Positions 1 to 8,552 of a stretch of 64,000 bases of DNA are shown here, piece by piece (positions within the stretch are counted from its first letter, which is position 1; each line of letters begins with the position of its first letter). The position numbers and the translations under genes are program-made. Source of the stretch: an uncultured Candidatus Melainabacteria bacterium (GTDB lineage Bacteria > Cyanobacteriota > Vampirovibrionia > Gastranaerophilales > Gastranaerophilaceae); contig CAKNXK010000010.1 in the NCBI GenBank assembly GCA_932182025.1, positions 124,001-188,000 on the forward strand, in the 5' to 3' direction. The notes under the pieces are model-generated. The model did not search any database. It was not told the DNA's origin and was given only the letters and a program-made list of their open reading frames with translations.

Positions 1-724
1 TTATTTGTTTTATATTTTCAGGTTTGATAAGCTCTTCTAGTGTTATATCAGAACGCCAACCAAAATGCCCTTTTTTGATATCTTTGCAGTTTTTATATTC
101 ATAGTCCATAGCTTTTTTATATAGTTCAGGGTGATGTTCATACAAATTTAACCATTCCATTTTTGACTGATAGAAGCAGAAAAAGCATCCTGAACGAGAT
201 TTCCATTTCATGTATTCAGGTAAACCTATTCCAGAATTATTCAAAATATCATAAATATCTTTTTTTATTAGTCCATTATCCACAAATAAAAAATGTTCTT
301 TTATAAATGGTTTATGACTTGTTGCGGTTTTAACACGATGAGCTTCATCGGCTCTAATTCCAATATATAAATTAATCTGTTTGCAATCACCATTATTTAT
401 AATATTTTTTAACATATTTTGAATAGTTTTTGTTTTCAATTCAACGGTACACCAACGATTTTGTGGAGTCGGTAATATATTTCGTGTTTCATAAATATGT
501 TGAAAACTAACTGGAGGTTTTAATCGTATAATTTTTTTGCCTAAAAAGATTTCTAATTTATTTAAGTAATCATATAATTCTGGCAATTCAAGTTCTGTAT
601 CACAGAAATAATATTGAATTTCATTGTGTATCTTTGGATAATTTTCTTTAATATATAAAGCTAAAGCTGCTGAGTCTTTTCCTCCGCTTAGACATAATAT
701 ATGATATTCTTTTTTGTTTTCCAT
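1..724 (-). CDS. PAPS reductase / PP-loop ATP pyrophosphatase family protein (3' end outside window)
   Basis: An open frame runs from an ATG at 724 (preceded by an AGGAG ribosome-binding site) off the left edge, giving 241 visible codons without a stop. Residues 13-18 read SGGKDS, the PP-loop of adenylating enzymes such as PAPS reductase and DndC. Further on there is a Cys pair in the segment GCFFCFYQSK, close to a Trp-rich stretch. Proteins like this are often encoded in phages and mobile islands, and the substrate cannot be told from sequence. DndC of the phosphorothioation system is a relative, but no dnd partner is visible here. The fold is clear; the exact role is unknown. Confidence 0.8.
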   Translation of the reverse strand, partial: MENKKEYHILCLSGGKDSAALALYIKENYPKIHNEIQYYFCDTELELPELYDYLNKLEIFLGKKIIRLKPPVSFQHIYETRNILPTPQNRWCTVELKTKTIQNMLKNIINNGDCKQINLYIGIRADEAHRVKTATSHKPFIKEHFLFVDNGLIKKDIYDILNNSGIGLPEYMKWKSRSGCFFCFYQSKMEWLNLYEHHPELYKKAMDYEYKNCKDIKKGHFGWRSDITLEELIKPENIKQI

Positions 725-743
725 TTTTATCTCCTTTATAATC

Positions 744-837
744 AGCTGGATTGCTTCGCATTCACTCGCAAGGACTGGGTGTAAAACTACAAGCTTGCTG
801 TCATTGCTAGGCTCGTTAGAGCCGTGGCAATCCAGCT
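744..837. repeat. 94-bp palindromic MITE-like repeat
   Basis: The ends AGCTGGATTGC (744-754) and GCAATCCAGCT (827-837) are perfect 11-bp inverted repeats. The interior is higher in GC than its surroundings and contains further short inverted pieces. It sits between the lipase-like gene and the PP-loop gene, on whose strand it would lie in the leader. The look (GGATTGC...GCAATCC with tTCGC/TCATTGC pieces) is that of dispersed palindromic repeats found between genes in many bacteria. Copy number in this genome is unknown. Confidence 0.6.
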
Positions 838-889
838 TTTTTTATAATAATTTAACTATTAACAACTTTTTTAATATATTTAGATTCAC

Positions 890-1717
890 TTATCTTTGTC
901 CTGAATGTTTTGCACCGCAAGTTCTTGTATAACTATCTATTTTCTTTCCATCACTACGAGTATAGCCGCTTACTTCATAAGAACCCACACATCCTGAACT
1001 TGACATATTGATTGGCATACGTCGTCCGGTTTTGAGGTAATATTCAAAATCTTCTTTTTCTCGCTTGTGTTTATTACCCCACATTTGCAAATCTTCTGGT
1101 GATGAGGGCATACAATATTTTACAGATTCCATTGTCTCCAATAAATGAGGATTTCCTCCCTCTGGCTTTGACATTACTTCATAGCAATCGCCGAGCTGAT
1201 TTTTCCCATTAGAAGTAGTAAGCAAATCCTTTGGATTAGTATAATTTGTAATATTTTCAAACTTTCTGTTTAAATCAATCATTGAACCATATCTATTTTT
1301 TATAATTTGCTTTGTACCGTATGCATTGAAAGTTACAGCAGTTGTATTTCTTAACACGCCAACAATTTGTGCTAAACTACCACCAAGAGAATGCCCTGCT
1401 ACAGAAACATCACAACCGGGATATTCATCTTTTATATAATCATACAAATCCAAAGCATTATCTGCTTGTTTAGGCCATTTCCCTAATCCCATTGCTATAT
1501 CATCATCATAATCTTGCGGTTTAGTAAAATCTGTTCCTTGATAAACAATTGTTATATCATTACCTTTTCTAACGACACAGGCATAAAATCCATTATCCAT
1601 TGGAGAAACCCCAAGAAGATTGTATCCTTCTGCTATCTGACGTTTATTTACATCATAACTGTAGATTGACAGTTGTTTCATTTCTTCATGTTTTTTTATT
1701 TTTTCTAATTGGTTCAT
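890..1717 (-). CDS. Class 3 lipase-like alpha/beta hydrolase
   Basis: This 275-residue protein carries the nucleophile elbow GHSLGGS with Ser110 as the likely catalytic serine, preceded by a VVYQGTD-type strand typical of Mbeg1-like/class 3 lipases. There is no signal peptide, so it is probably cytosolic or exported by another route. The C-terminal third is lysine-rich with a Cys/Gly-rich end, and matches nothing I recognise. A GAAAGGAAAT ribosome-binding site precedes the ATG. It is divergent from the small membrane-protein gene at 1772 and lies upstream of the palindromic repeat. Hydrolase family is fairly sure; substrate is unknown (phospholipid or another ester are possible). Confidence 0.7.
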   Translation of the reverse strand: MNQLEKIKKHEEMKQLSIYSYDVNKRQIAEGYNLLGVSPMDNGFYACVVRKGNDITIVYQGTDFTKPQDYDDDIAMGLGKWPKQADNALDLYDYIKDEYPGCDVSVAGHSLGGSLAQIVGVLRNTTAVTFNAYGTKQIIKNRYGSMIDLNRKFENITNYTNPKDLLTTSNGKNQLGDCYEVMSKPEGGNPHLLETMESVKYCMPSSPEDLQMWGNKHKREKEDFEYYLKTGRRMPINMSSSGCVGSYEVSGYTRSDGKKIDSYTRTCGAKHSGQR

Positions 1718-1771
1718 TTTTAATTTCCTTTCTTTATTGAACTTTATTACTAAATTTGATAAAATTTAGCT

Positions 1772-2254
1772 ATGAAAAAAGTAAGCGAGTTTTTGAGAGA
1801 TAATGCAAATAGATACAGTTTTCATTTTTTAGCTTGGATTGTATATGTTTTTGTTTTTTTATCTTGTATAACTATCGCTTGTGCATTTCGTTCTTTGCCA
1901 AATGCTGGGGGCGCAGGCGATTATATCGCTTTTGGCATTGTTTATGCAATTTCTGCATTTTATCCAAGTGTACTGGGATTGCTTGTTTTTATCTATGTAA
2001 GATTACGTTTAAAAGAACGTAAACAACCGAATTTTAGAATAAAAAATAAATTTCTTGCGGAAAATCTTTTTTATAGAATATTCATAGCTTTATCCACATT
2101 TATATCAATTTTATTCTGTCTTGCATTGCTATACTTTGCCATTTTAGGAATAATAGCGAATCCATACACTCTTTGCTTTGCAGTTACCGATCCATTTTAT
2201 AAAATCACGATTTGCATAGTTATATTGTATCTGTTAGCATTTTTCATAAAATAA
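1772..2254 (+). CDS. Small multi-pass membrane protein, unknown function
   Basis: 160 residues with four hydrophobic segments at about residues 20-40, 50-76, 103-128 and 141-159, and a basic stretch between the second and third (RLRLKERKQ) that should face the cytoplasm. No family is recognised. There is no good ribosome-binding site before the ATG, which is only 54 bases from the divergent lipase-like gene, so the two may share a regulatory region. A partner role for the hydrolase is possible but not shown by the sequence. Confidence 0.5.
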   Translation: MKKVSEFLRDNANRYSFHFLAWIVYVFVFLSCITIACAFRSLPNAGGAGDYIAFGIVYAISAFYPSVLGLLVFIYVRLRLKERKQPNFRIKNKFLAENLFYRIFIALSTFISILFCLALLYFAILGIIANPYTLCFAVTDPFYKITICIVILYLLAFFIK

Positions 2255-2283
2255 AACTTTTAATATAGCTCGATAGATATTAA

Positions 2284-3624
2284 CTAGCCATTGATAACTC
2301 TCCTCAGTAAAATATTTTTTTCTGCTTGAGTAAGCTCAACAAGTTGTTTGAATAAATTATTCAATTTATCATCAAACACTATTGTGATTTTGCCTGATGT
2401 TGACTCAAGTGCTAAAAACTTTATTGCTAATTCCTTAACTTTTACTTTGAAATCTGCCACATCCTCATCACTCCAGTCTTTCGGAACTCGAGATTTATTA
2501 ATAAATGTCGCAATTCTTTCAATCCATAAGGTATCTTCAGCTTCTTTTTCGATAACATTATTGATTAGTATCTTCAATTCCTTTTCCCCGATAAACTCTT
2601 CTATCGCTTCAAATCGCTCTGTAAGTTCCTTTCTTGATGTGCTTCGGAAGCTTTCAAAAAAGAAATTATTGATTTCCTCTACCATATTTGAAGTTGCTTT
2701 TTTAAGTTCTTTAATCGCAGTTTTGTAATTATTCAAAAACTCTTCGTCACAATCAACAAGCATTTTTCCACTGAGGACTTTCGGAATATCTCGATTAAAA
2801 AGACTAATCGGGTCTTTCGCATTCATAATCACATTTCTAAATCTCAAAGTCTTTTTGCTAAGTCTTTCGGTGTTTAATGTGTATTTGTCTAACTCTCGAA
2901 TAAAATGAATTAAAGCTTTTGTAATATCCAAGATGTTCTTACTCGATTTTTCTGCTAATACAAGCGAAATTTCTTCCAATATCGGCAACTCTTCCATCAA
3001 TGTTTTTTGAATTTCAAAATTTTGAGGACAGAAAATCATTCTATCGAACATAAGTTGATTGAGGTTTAATTGAAACTGCAATTTTTCATAAATCGCAAGA
3101 TTGTCCCTGTTCTTTGCCAAAACATCAAGTAGTAAAACTGCAACAACTGATTTTGTATAATCTTTTGAAACGAATTCTTCAAAAAGCTCTGTTAATTTGA
3201 TTTTCTTGCCTTGCAGAATGTATTTTTCAATTTCTTCTCTCAAGTTTTTGCAGTTTGAATTACCAGAGAGCAATTCCTGAGTCAAATACGTTTCAATTGA
3301 ATGTTCTTTTAACTCTTCATTTTCAAGTAAATGTCTAGCTAAACATCTGATTGCTTTGGTTAATATTGGCGGCATTTTTTCAAATTTTAAGTATTCCAAA
3401 TTTACTCCTGAAGGAGTGAAAGGATGTTCTTGTATATATGTCTTACCTAAATCGGTCAAATAAAACTGTCGTTGACGTTCAACAATAAAGCCATTTTCGA
3501 TTGCAGATTTTTTCAAGTCTTTAATCTGAGTATTTGTAAGCCCCAAAATAAAGCCGATGTCTTTTTGTTTGAAAAGCTCTGGTGTGCTTTCAATGTGAAA
3601 TAAAAGTTTGTTTAAATGTTCCAT
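2284..3624 (-). CDS. Winged-helix N-terminal protein of unknown function (446 aa)
   Basis: I start the gene at the ATG at 3624, which follows an AAGGG ribosome-binding site. The longer open frame up to 3762 would have to translate two hairpins. Residues 1-75 look like a winged helix (IGFILGLTNTQIKDLKKSA, then an FYLTDLGK wing). The rest is helical. A segment with the pattern YTxxTxxLSxxxxxxRxxIxxAxDPxxLFxxDIPxxL resembles, from memory, the C-terminal part of large phage-resistance-associated ATPases, but no P-loop is present here. It could be a stand-alone regulator or a partner of a defence system. Low certainty beyond the helix-turn-helix. Confidence 0.5.
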   Translation of the reverse strand: MEHLNKLLFHIESTPELFKQKDIGFILGLTNTQIKDLKKSAIENGFIVERQRQFYLTDLGKTYIQEHPFTPSGVNLEYLKFEKMPPILTKAIRCLARHLLENEELKEHSIETYLTQELLSGNSNCKNLREEIEKYILQGKKIKLTELFEEFVSKDYTKSVVAVLLLDVLAKNRDNLAIYEKLQFQLNLNQLMFDRMIFCPQNFEIQKTLMEELPILEEISLVLAEKSSKNILDITKALIHFIRELDKYTLNTERLSKKTLRFRNVIMNAKDPISLFNRDIPKVLSGKMLVDCDEEFLNNYKTAIKELKKATSNMVEEINNFFFESFRSTSRKELTERFEAIEEFIGEKELKILINNVIEKEAEDTLWIERIATFINKSRVPKDWSDEDVADFKVKVKELAIKFLALESTSGKITIVFDDKLNNLFKQLVELTQAEKNILLRRVING

Positions 3625-3639
3625 AATAAATTCCCTTCT

Positions 3640-3706
3640 GAACTGTTTGCAGTTCAAACTTATTGCCAAACGCAATCCAGCCAAGCACAATAAATGTGCG
3701 TGGATT
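3640..3706 (-). other. Two leader hairpins before the 446-aa gene
   Basis: GAACTG-tttg-CAGTTC (3640-3655) sits directly before the ribosome-binding site of the gene starting at 3624. A two-part hairpin lies at 3674-3706, with AATCCA/TGGATT outside and GCACA/TGTGC inside around an ATAAA loop. The second hairpin shares GCAATCCAG with the end of the repeat at 744-837 and may be a decayed relative. The rest of the 3625-4026 gap is very AT-rich and shows no gene I can support. Confidence 0.4.
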
Positions 3707-4026
3707 ATATTCAACAATTCACTTATCCCAAGTCTATAAAGCTGAATCAGCAGTAAATTCAAGCGAGGTATTCTGTATTTAACTTATTACGTATTATTAT
3801 GAAACAATATATATTTTTTTATAAAAGCTATTCAATTGTAATTGTCAAAGCTTAACTGCTTGTCACTTCAACAATTCTATTATGCATGACTTTTTGAAAA
3901 AGTAGTCAAAAATTAATATTTTTTTAATGTTTATAGAATGTTTTAATAATTTTATGTACAACATTTTGTGCAAAATGGATAAAAGGCTTATTTTATAAGA
4001 GTTAAAAATATGATATATTCCAAGAT

Positions 4027-4425
4027 ATGAAGACATTTAACCTGGCAATATTGATTTCTTTACTTGTAATATTTCCGCTTTCAGTTTTGGCGCAAACACC
4101 AAAAAATCATTTTTATTATGAAAAGGATTATCAAAATGTGTGGTGCATCGCTCAGGCAGGTGTTACAGAATATGTTTTACCTGATAGAGCGAGAGTTGAT
4201 TGTGTAACTCAAACCCATGCAATAGAATTTGATTTTGCTAAGAAATGGGCAGAGTCTATAGGGCAATCGCTTTATTATGCAGAAATTTTACAGAAGGATC
4301 CTGGGATTGTCTTAATAGTTGAAGACAAGGTAAAAGACCAAAAATACGTTGATAGGGTACAAGCTGTTGCACTCAAACAAGGAATAAAAGTTTGGCTGAT
4401 GCACCCTGAAGATATGCAACAATAG
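4027..4425 (+). CDS. Secreted small protein with a PD-(D/E)XK-like core
   Basis: The 132-residue product begins with a clear Sec signal peptide ending LSVLAQ (about residue 23). The mature part contains RARVDCVTQTHAIEFDFAKKW followed by AESIGQSLYYA and a PGIVLIVEDK strand. The spacing of Asp, Glu-x-Asp and Lys resembles a small PD-(D/E)XK nuclease fold, and similar short exported proteins occur in other bacteria. Catalysis is inferred only. No strong ribosome-binding site is seen; a TATATT box lies just 9 bases upstream. It is convergent with the PH-domain gene, one base apart. Confidence 0.6.
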   Translation: MKTFNLAILISLLVIFPLSVLAQTPKNHFYYEKDYQNVWCIAQAGVTEYVLPDRARVDCVTQTHAIEFDFAKKWAESIGQSLYYAEILQKDPGIVLIVEDKVKDQKYVDRVQAVALKQGIKVWLMHPEDMQQ

Positions 4426-4426
4426 T

Positions 4427-4972
4427 CTAAAATCCTTCGCGATTTTTCATTTTGTTTTTTAGGTTTGAATACACCGAATACGGATTTTTTATGAATGGCA
4501 AGCTAATATGACCGCCAAAACTATAGAGAGTTATTGTACCGTAGTTAAACCATTCGCCCCAAATGGTTGTGCGGACTTCGATATTGTCAATGTGTTTTAT
4601 ATAGAGTTTGTCGATAAATTTTCTTACATATCCTCTTTTGCAAATAACAAACTCTTCAGAAATAGCAATTCTCACAAAAACACTTTTCATTGTATCAGGT
4701 AGCTTTTTTAGAGTTGTAACAATTGGGAAAAACACCAAGGAATACAAGAAATTGTTATTAAAGTCTTTCCCTGCAATATAAGGGGCAAGGTGATTAATGA
4801 TATGATAGACCACAAAGATACCTATTATTTCAAAAATAATTTCAATCATAAATCCGACAATAGGAATAAATCTTGCAACCTCTTGTTCTTTCAAGTTTTC
4901 ATTTTTAAGCAACAAATTATTAAATATTTTATTAATGCAACCGCCCTTAATACACAAAATTCTATCAATCAT
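4427..4972 (-). CDS. Membrane-anchored bacterial PH-domain protein
   Basis: The ATG at 4972 follows GGGAG at a good distance and is preferred to a TTG six codons upstream. The 181-residue protein has two hydrophobic segments near residues 40-65 and 75-90, then a C-terminal beta-rich region. In it, EEFVICKRGYVRKFIDKLYI and YGTITLYSFGG match the bPH2/YdbT-like (DUF304) pleckstrin-homology pattern. Such proteins sit in the inner membrane and their role is generally unknown. The gene is isolated and AT-rich flanks suggest its own promoter. Confidence 0.6.
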   Translation of the reverse strand: MIDRILCIKGGCINKIFNNLLLKNENLKEQEVARFIPIVGFMIEIIFEIIGIFVVYHIINHLAPYIAGKDFNNNFLYSLVFFPIVTTLKKLPDTMKSVFVRIAISEEFVICKRGYVRKFIDKLYIKHIDNIEVRTTIWGEWFNYGTITLYSFGGHISLPFIKNPYSVYSNLKNKMKNREGF

Positions 4973-5137
4973 AAAAATTGATGCTCCCAAATCTTTTTCA
5001 ACTCTAATAATTAAACCACAAATATTATTTGCTAAGCAATTTACACATTATTACAAATCAGAATACATCAGCTTTAAAACTAAATTAATAAAACAATACT
5101 TCTAACCGCCATAATCAAAATGGAGATAAAATACAAC

Positions 5138-5174
5138 TGTAGCAATATTGTAGCAAAAGGATAAAATGTAGCAA
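5138..5174. repeat. Three direct TGTAGCAA repeats
   Basis: TGTAGCAA occurs at 5138-5145, 5149-5156 and 5167-5174. They lie between the PH-domain gene and the tRNA-Asn terminator. Nothing else is seen in 4991-5184. They may be regulator-binding sites or chance repeats in AT-rich DNA. Confidence 0.3.
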
Positions 5175-5184
5175 ATTTTTGCAT

Positions 5185-5207
5185 TAAAAAAGAGGGCCGA
5201 AACCCCC
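5185..5207 (-). terminator. Terminator of tRNA-Asn
   Basis: On the minus strand a GC stem (CCCCC at 5203-5207 with GAGGG at 5192-5196, one G-U pair) is followed by a run of six T. It lies 14 bases after the tRNA. Confidence 0.6.
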
Positions 5208-5220
5208 ATAAAAAGAAAAA

Positions 5221-5292
5221 CTCCCCAGGTTGGACTCGAACCAACAACCTACCGGTTAACAGCCGGTTGCTCCGCCATTGAGCTACTGAGGA
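5221..5292 (-). tRNA. tRNA-Asn (GTT)
   Basis: 72-nt cloverleaf: acceptor TCCTCAG pairs with CTGGGGA, the anticodon loop is CTGTTAA (anticodon GTT), the T-loop is TTCGAGT, and the discriminator is G. CCA is not encoded. Confidence 0.95.
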
Positions 5293-5306
5293 ATGTTTCC
5301 TTAACT

Positions 5307-5334
5307 ATATTAACAAATAAATTTTTTTTGTAAA
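5307..5334 (-). promoter_or_regulatory. Promoter of tRNA-Asn
   Basis: Minus strand: -35 TTTACA (5329-5334), 16-base spacer, -10 TAATAT (5307-5312), placing the start about 10 bases before the tRNA. Confidence 0.5.
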
Positions 5335-5395
5335 GGGGGTAAATTTAATTTAGTAATTAATTTATTAAAACCACTCCACTTACTAAAAAGAAGTT

Positions 5396-5713
5396 TTAAT
5401 ATCCGAGTTTTAAAAGTGTTACACCCAGAATTATAAAAACTACACCTAAAAATCTCATCAAACTCATTGCATCATGAAACACCACAACGCCAAGCAGAAA
5501 TGTACAGCTTGCGCCAATTCCTGTCCAGACTGCATAAGCAGTGCCAATCGGGATTTCTTTTTGTGCCATATATAGAAATACACCGCTTAAAGTCATTGCA
5601 ATAACTGCAAAAATTATCCACCATATTTTTACAACAGAAATATCTGCCATCTTTAATCCAAATGGCCAGCCAACCTCAAACAACACAGCTATTAATAAAT
5701 AAAACCAACTCAT
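5396..5713 (-). CDS. gdx: SMR-family transporter, SugE/Gdx-like (guanidinium exporter type)
   Basis: 105 residues with four transmembrane helices, the normal SMR size. The N-terminus carries the conserved membrane Glu (FEVGWPFGLK) and the third part has GTAYAVWTGIGA, the sequence that marks the SugE/Gdx clade rather than EmrE. It would work as a dual-topology dimer in the inner membrane. Gdx proteins export guanidinium in exchange for protons; quaternary ammonium is the alternative substrate. It is divergent from alaS. I looked for a guanidine riboswitch in the 90-base leader and saw none. Confidence 0.8.
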   Translation of the reverse strand: MSWFYLLIAVLFEVGWPFGLKMADISVVKIWWIIFAVIAMTLSGVFLYMAQKEIPIGTAYAVWTGIGASCTFLLGVVVFHDAMSLMRFLGVVFIILGVTLLKLGY

Positions 5714-5743
5714 ATCGCAATATTAGCACAAAGACACGTAAAA

Positions 5744-5771
5744 TTGTATTTACCCCTGTTTGAAGTATAAT
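5744..5771 (+). promoter_or_regulatory. Promoter of alaS
   Basis: -35 TTGTAT (5744-5749), 16-base spacer, perfect -10 TATAAT (5766-5771); an AAAGGAAAG ribosome-binding site follows before the ATG at 5804. Confidence 0.5.
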
Positions 5772-5803
5772 TAAACCATAAATCAATTTAAAGGAAAGAA
5801 ATT

Positions 5804-8449
5804 ATGCTTAAAGGAAACGAAATCAGACAATTATATTTAGACTATTTTAAAGACAAACATGCTCACACAGTAGTAGAAAGCTCAAGCCTTGTGCCTGATA
5901 ACCCTACTGTATTATTAACAACAGCAGGCATGCTTCAATTTTTACCTATTTTCTTAGGTATTGTTAAATCACCTTATGACCCTGCTCGCGCAACTTCTTG
6001 TCAAAAATGCGCACGTGCAGGCGGTAAAGATTCTGATATCGAAAATGTTGGACGCACTCCGCGTCACCATACCTTCTTCGAAATGTTAGGAAACTTTTCT
6101 TTTGGTGACTACTATAAAAAAGAAATTATTCCTTGGGCTTGGGAATTCGTTACAGAAGTCCTAAAACTTGACAAAGACCGCCTTTGGATAACCATCTTTG
6201 AAACAGATGACGAAGCTTTTGAAATCTGGCAAAGCATTGGTGTTCCTGCCGAAAGAATTAAAAGAAAAGGTAAAAAAGATAACTTCTGGGGTCCTCCTGG
6301 AGCTTCAGGTTCTTGTGGTCCTTGCTCTGAAATTCACTACGATTTAGGTGAAGAATACAAATGCGGCCACCCAAACTGCGGAATCGATACTTGCGAATGC
6401 GACCGCTGGGTTGAAATCTGGAACCTTGTTTTCACAGAACTTTATCAAGACGAAGAAGGCAACCAGTCACCTCTTGAAAAGAAAAACGTAGATACCGGCA
6501 TGGGCTTAGAACGTATAACAATGGTTTGCCAGGGCGTTGCTTCAACATTTGAAACAGACCTTCTAAAACCAATTTTAGACAAAGTTTCTGAAATGTCAGG
6601 AGTTCCTTACAAAAAATCAGAAAAAACCGACATTTCTCTAAGAATCATCACTGACCACGCAAGATGTGTATCATTCTTGATTTCTGACGGCGTAATTCCA
6701 GGTAACGAAGGCAGAAGCTATGTTCTAAGAATGATTCTACGCCGCGCTTTGCGTCACGGGAAAATCTTAGGCATGGATTTACCATTCTTATACAAACTTG
6801 TTTATACAGTAGTTGAAAACTACGGTAAAGCCTACCCTGATTTGGCTAAAAACAAAGAAAAAATCATTGATGTTATCAAAAAAGAAGAAGAACGTTTTGC
6901 AAAAACTCTCGACAGAGGCTATAAAATGCTTGACGAATTCATTGATGCTAAAAAAGATATCGACGGCGAAAGCGCATTCAAACTATACGACACTTTCGGA
7001 TTCCCGTTTGAACTAACAAAAGAAATCGCAGAAGAAAACGGATTAGCAATTGATGAAGCCGGATTCAAAGCTGCAATGCAAGAACAAAAAGACCGCGCTA
7101 AAGCTGCGACCGCTAAAATTTCTGTAACAGGCGATATCAAATACGCAAAAGTAGAGGAAGAGGTTGGTTCAACTGAATTCTTAGGCTACGAAGAAACAGC
7201 TTGCGAAGCAAAAGTTCTTGCACTCATAGAAGGCGAAGGTTACATTGATGTTGTTTTAGACAGAACCCCATTCTATGCAGAATGCGGAGGACAAGTCGGA
7301 GACAGCGGATTTTTAGTCAACGAAAACCTTAAAGCAGAAGTTCTTACAACATTCAAAGTAAATCATTTGTTTGTTCACAGATGCCAAATCATTAACGGTG
7401 AAATCAATATTGGGGACTTTGTTGCAGCATTAATCGATGTCGAAAGACGCAACGAAATCAAAGTTCACCACACATCTGCGCACTTACTTCAAGCAGCTTT
7501 GATTAATGTTGTTGGAAATGAAGTTAAACAGGCAGGTTCTCAGGTTGAAGAAAATCGCATGAGATTTGACTTTACCTTCTCACGTGCAATGACACCTCAA
7601 GAAATTGAAAAAACAGAAAATCTAATGAACAAATGGATTGGTGAAAAACTTCCTGTTCAAACAGATATTATGGATATTGAAGAAGCAAAACTAACTGGCG
7701 CAACTGCATTATTCGGCGAAAAATACGAAGATGTTGTTCGCGTAGTTTCAATCGGCGGAGCTAAAAAATGCAAATGCGGCGGTGGATGCAAATGTCATGA
7801 AGAAGCTCCTGAAGTTATTTCACGTGAATTCTGCGCAGGCACACACACTAAAAACACAGGTGATTTAAGACTTGTTAAAATTGTTTCTGAAGGCGCAATC
7901 GCAGCCGGTACAAGAAGAATTGAACTTGTTGTTTCAAATGCGGCAATTGAATATTTAAATGAAAAAGCAAAAGTTGCAAATGCTCTTGAATCAAGATTCA
8001 AAGTCCACACAGGCGAAGTTCTTGAACGTGTCGAAAAACTTGCAGAAGAAAACCGTGAGCTTCAAAAAGAACTTGCAAGAGTTAAAGAAGAAGCGGCAAG
8101 AAGCAAATTTGCAACCTTTATTTCTAAAGCAGAAGATATTGAAGGCGGCAAATTATTTATCTCAAAAGTTGAAGACTTCGACTCTGATGCAATCAAAACT
8201 GGTATTGAACTTCTTGGTAACAAACTTGGCGAAAGCGTAATCGTTCTTGCCAACAACAAAATGGTTGCAGCTAAGGTTTCAGAAGGATTTGTTGCTAAAG
8301 GAATCAACGCAGGTAAAATCGTTGGAGAAATTGCTCGCGCAACAGGCGCAAACGGCGGCGGAAGACCGAACTTTGCACAAGGCGGAGTTAAGGATAGCTC
8401 AAAACTTGATGAAGCGTTAGCAAAAATAGAAAGCGAATTAAAAGGGTAA
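5804..8449 (+). CDS. alaS: Alanyl-tRNA synthetase
   Basis: Full-length (881 aa) class II synthetase that charges tRNA-Ala. The N-terminal catalytic part carries the TPRHHTFFEMLGNFSFGDY motif and GGxGLERI-type motif 3 region. The editing domain has the zinc ligands HHTSAH (555-560) and CAGTH (677-681), and the C-terminus is a DHHA1 domain with Gly-rich GANGGGRPNFAQGG. An unusual feature is a Cys-rich insert just before the CAGTH strand: Cys656, Cys658, Cys662, Cys664 and His665 around three glycines. A further Cys cluster (CGHPNCGIDTCECDRW) sits near residue 190, partly shared with other AlaRS. The gene stands alone with its own promoter and terminator. Confidence 0.97.
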   Translation: MLKGNEIRQLYLDYFKDKHAHTVVESSSLVPDNPTVLLTTAGMLQFLPIFLGIVKSPYDPARATSCQKCARAGGKDSDIENVGRTPRHHTFFEMLGNFSFGDYYKKEIIPWAWEFVTEVLKLDKDRLWITIFETDDEAFEIWQSIGVPAERIKRKGKKDNFWGPPGASGSCGPCSEIHYDLGEEYKCGHPNCGIDTCECDRWVEIWNLVFTELYQDEEGNQSPLEKKNVDTGMGLERITMVCQGVASTFETDLLKPILDKVSEMSGVPYKKSEKTDISLRIITDHARCVSFLISDGVIPGNEGRSYVLRMILRRALRHGKILGMDLPFLYKLVYTVVENYGKAYPDLAKNKEKIIDVIKKEEERFAKTLDRGYKMLDEFIDAKKDIDGESAFKLYDTFGFPFELTKEIAEENGLAIDEAGFKAAMQEQKDRAKAATAKISVTGDIKYAKVEEEVGSTEFLGYEETACEAKVLALIEGEGYIDVVLDRTPFYAECGGQVGDSGFLVNENLKAEVLTTFKVNHLFVHRCQIINGEINIGDFVAALIDVERRNEIKVHHTSAHLLQAALINVVGNEVKQAGSQVEENRMRFDFTFSRAMTPQEIEKTENLMNKWIGEKLPVQTDIMDIEEAKLTGATALFGEKYEDVVRVVSIGGAKKCKCGGGCKCHEEAPEVISREFCAGTHTKNTGDLRLVKIVSEGAIAAGTRRIELVVSNAAIEYLNEKAKVANALESRFKVHTGEVLERVEKLAEENRELQKELARVKEEAARSKFATFISKAEDIEGGKLFISKVEDFDSDAIKTGIELLGNKLGESVIVLANNKMVAAKVSEGFVAKGINAGKIVGEIARATGANGGGRPNFAQGGVKDSSKLDEALAKIESELKG

Positions 8450-8456
8450 ATGATTA

Positions 8457-8482
8457 AGGCGGCTCAAACAGCCGCCTTTTTA
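8457..8482 (+). terminator. Terminator of alaS
   Basis: Perfect 8-bp stem AGGCGGCT/AGCCGCCT with a 5-base loop, followed by TTTT. Confidence 0.85.
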
Positions 8483-8511
8483 TATTTCATCTCTGTAATG
8501 TAACATATATA

Positions 8512-8540
8512 TTGACAAAAATACCAAAATCGTAAATAAT
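8512..8540 (+). promoter_or_regulatory. Strong promoter of the antisense RNA
   Basis: Consensus -35 TTGACA (8512-8517), 17-base spacer, -10 AATAAT (8535-8540). It points rightward into the 3' end of the small hydrophobic peptide gene on the other strand; no plus-strand gene follows. Confidence 0.65.
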
Positions 8541-8552
8541 AATGACATAGGG

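Noticed and set aside
1..724. DNA phosphorothioation (dnd) system
   Set aside because: Only one PP-loop protein is present, short for DndC, and no dndB, dndD or dndE gene is visible.
3625..3762. N-terminal extension of the 446-aa protein
   Set aside because: It would translate two hairpins and has no ribosome-binding site, whereas the ATG at 3624 has one.
5714..5803. Guanidine riboswitch before the Gdx-type gene
   Set aside because: I looked for the paired ACGR hairpins and the ykkC core and saw neither; the leader is only 90 bases and holds the alaS promoter on the other strand.
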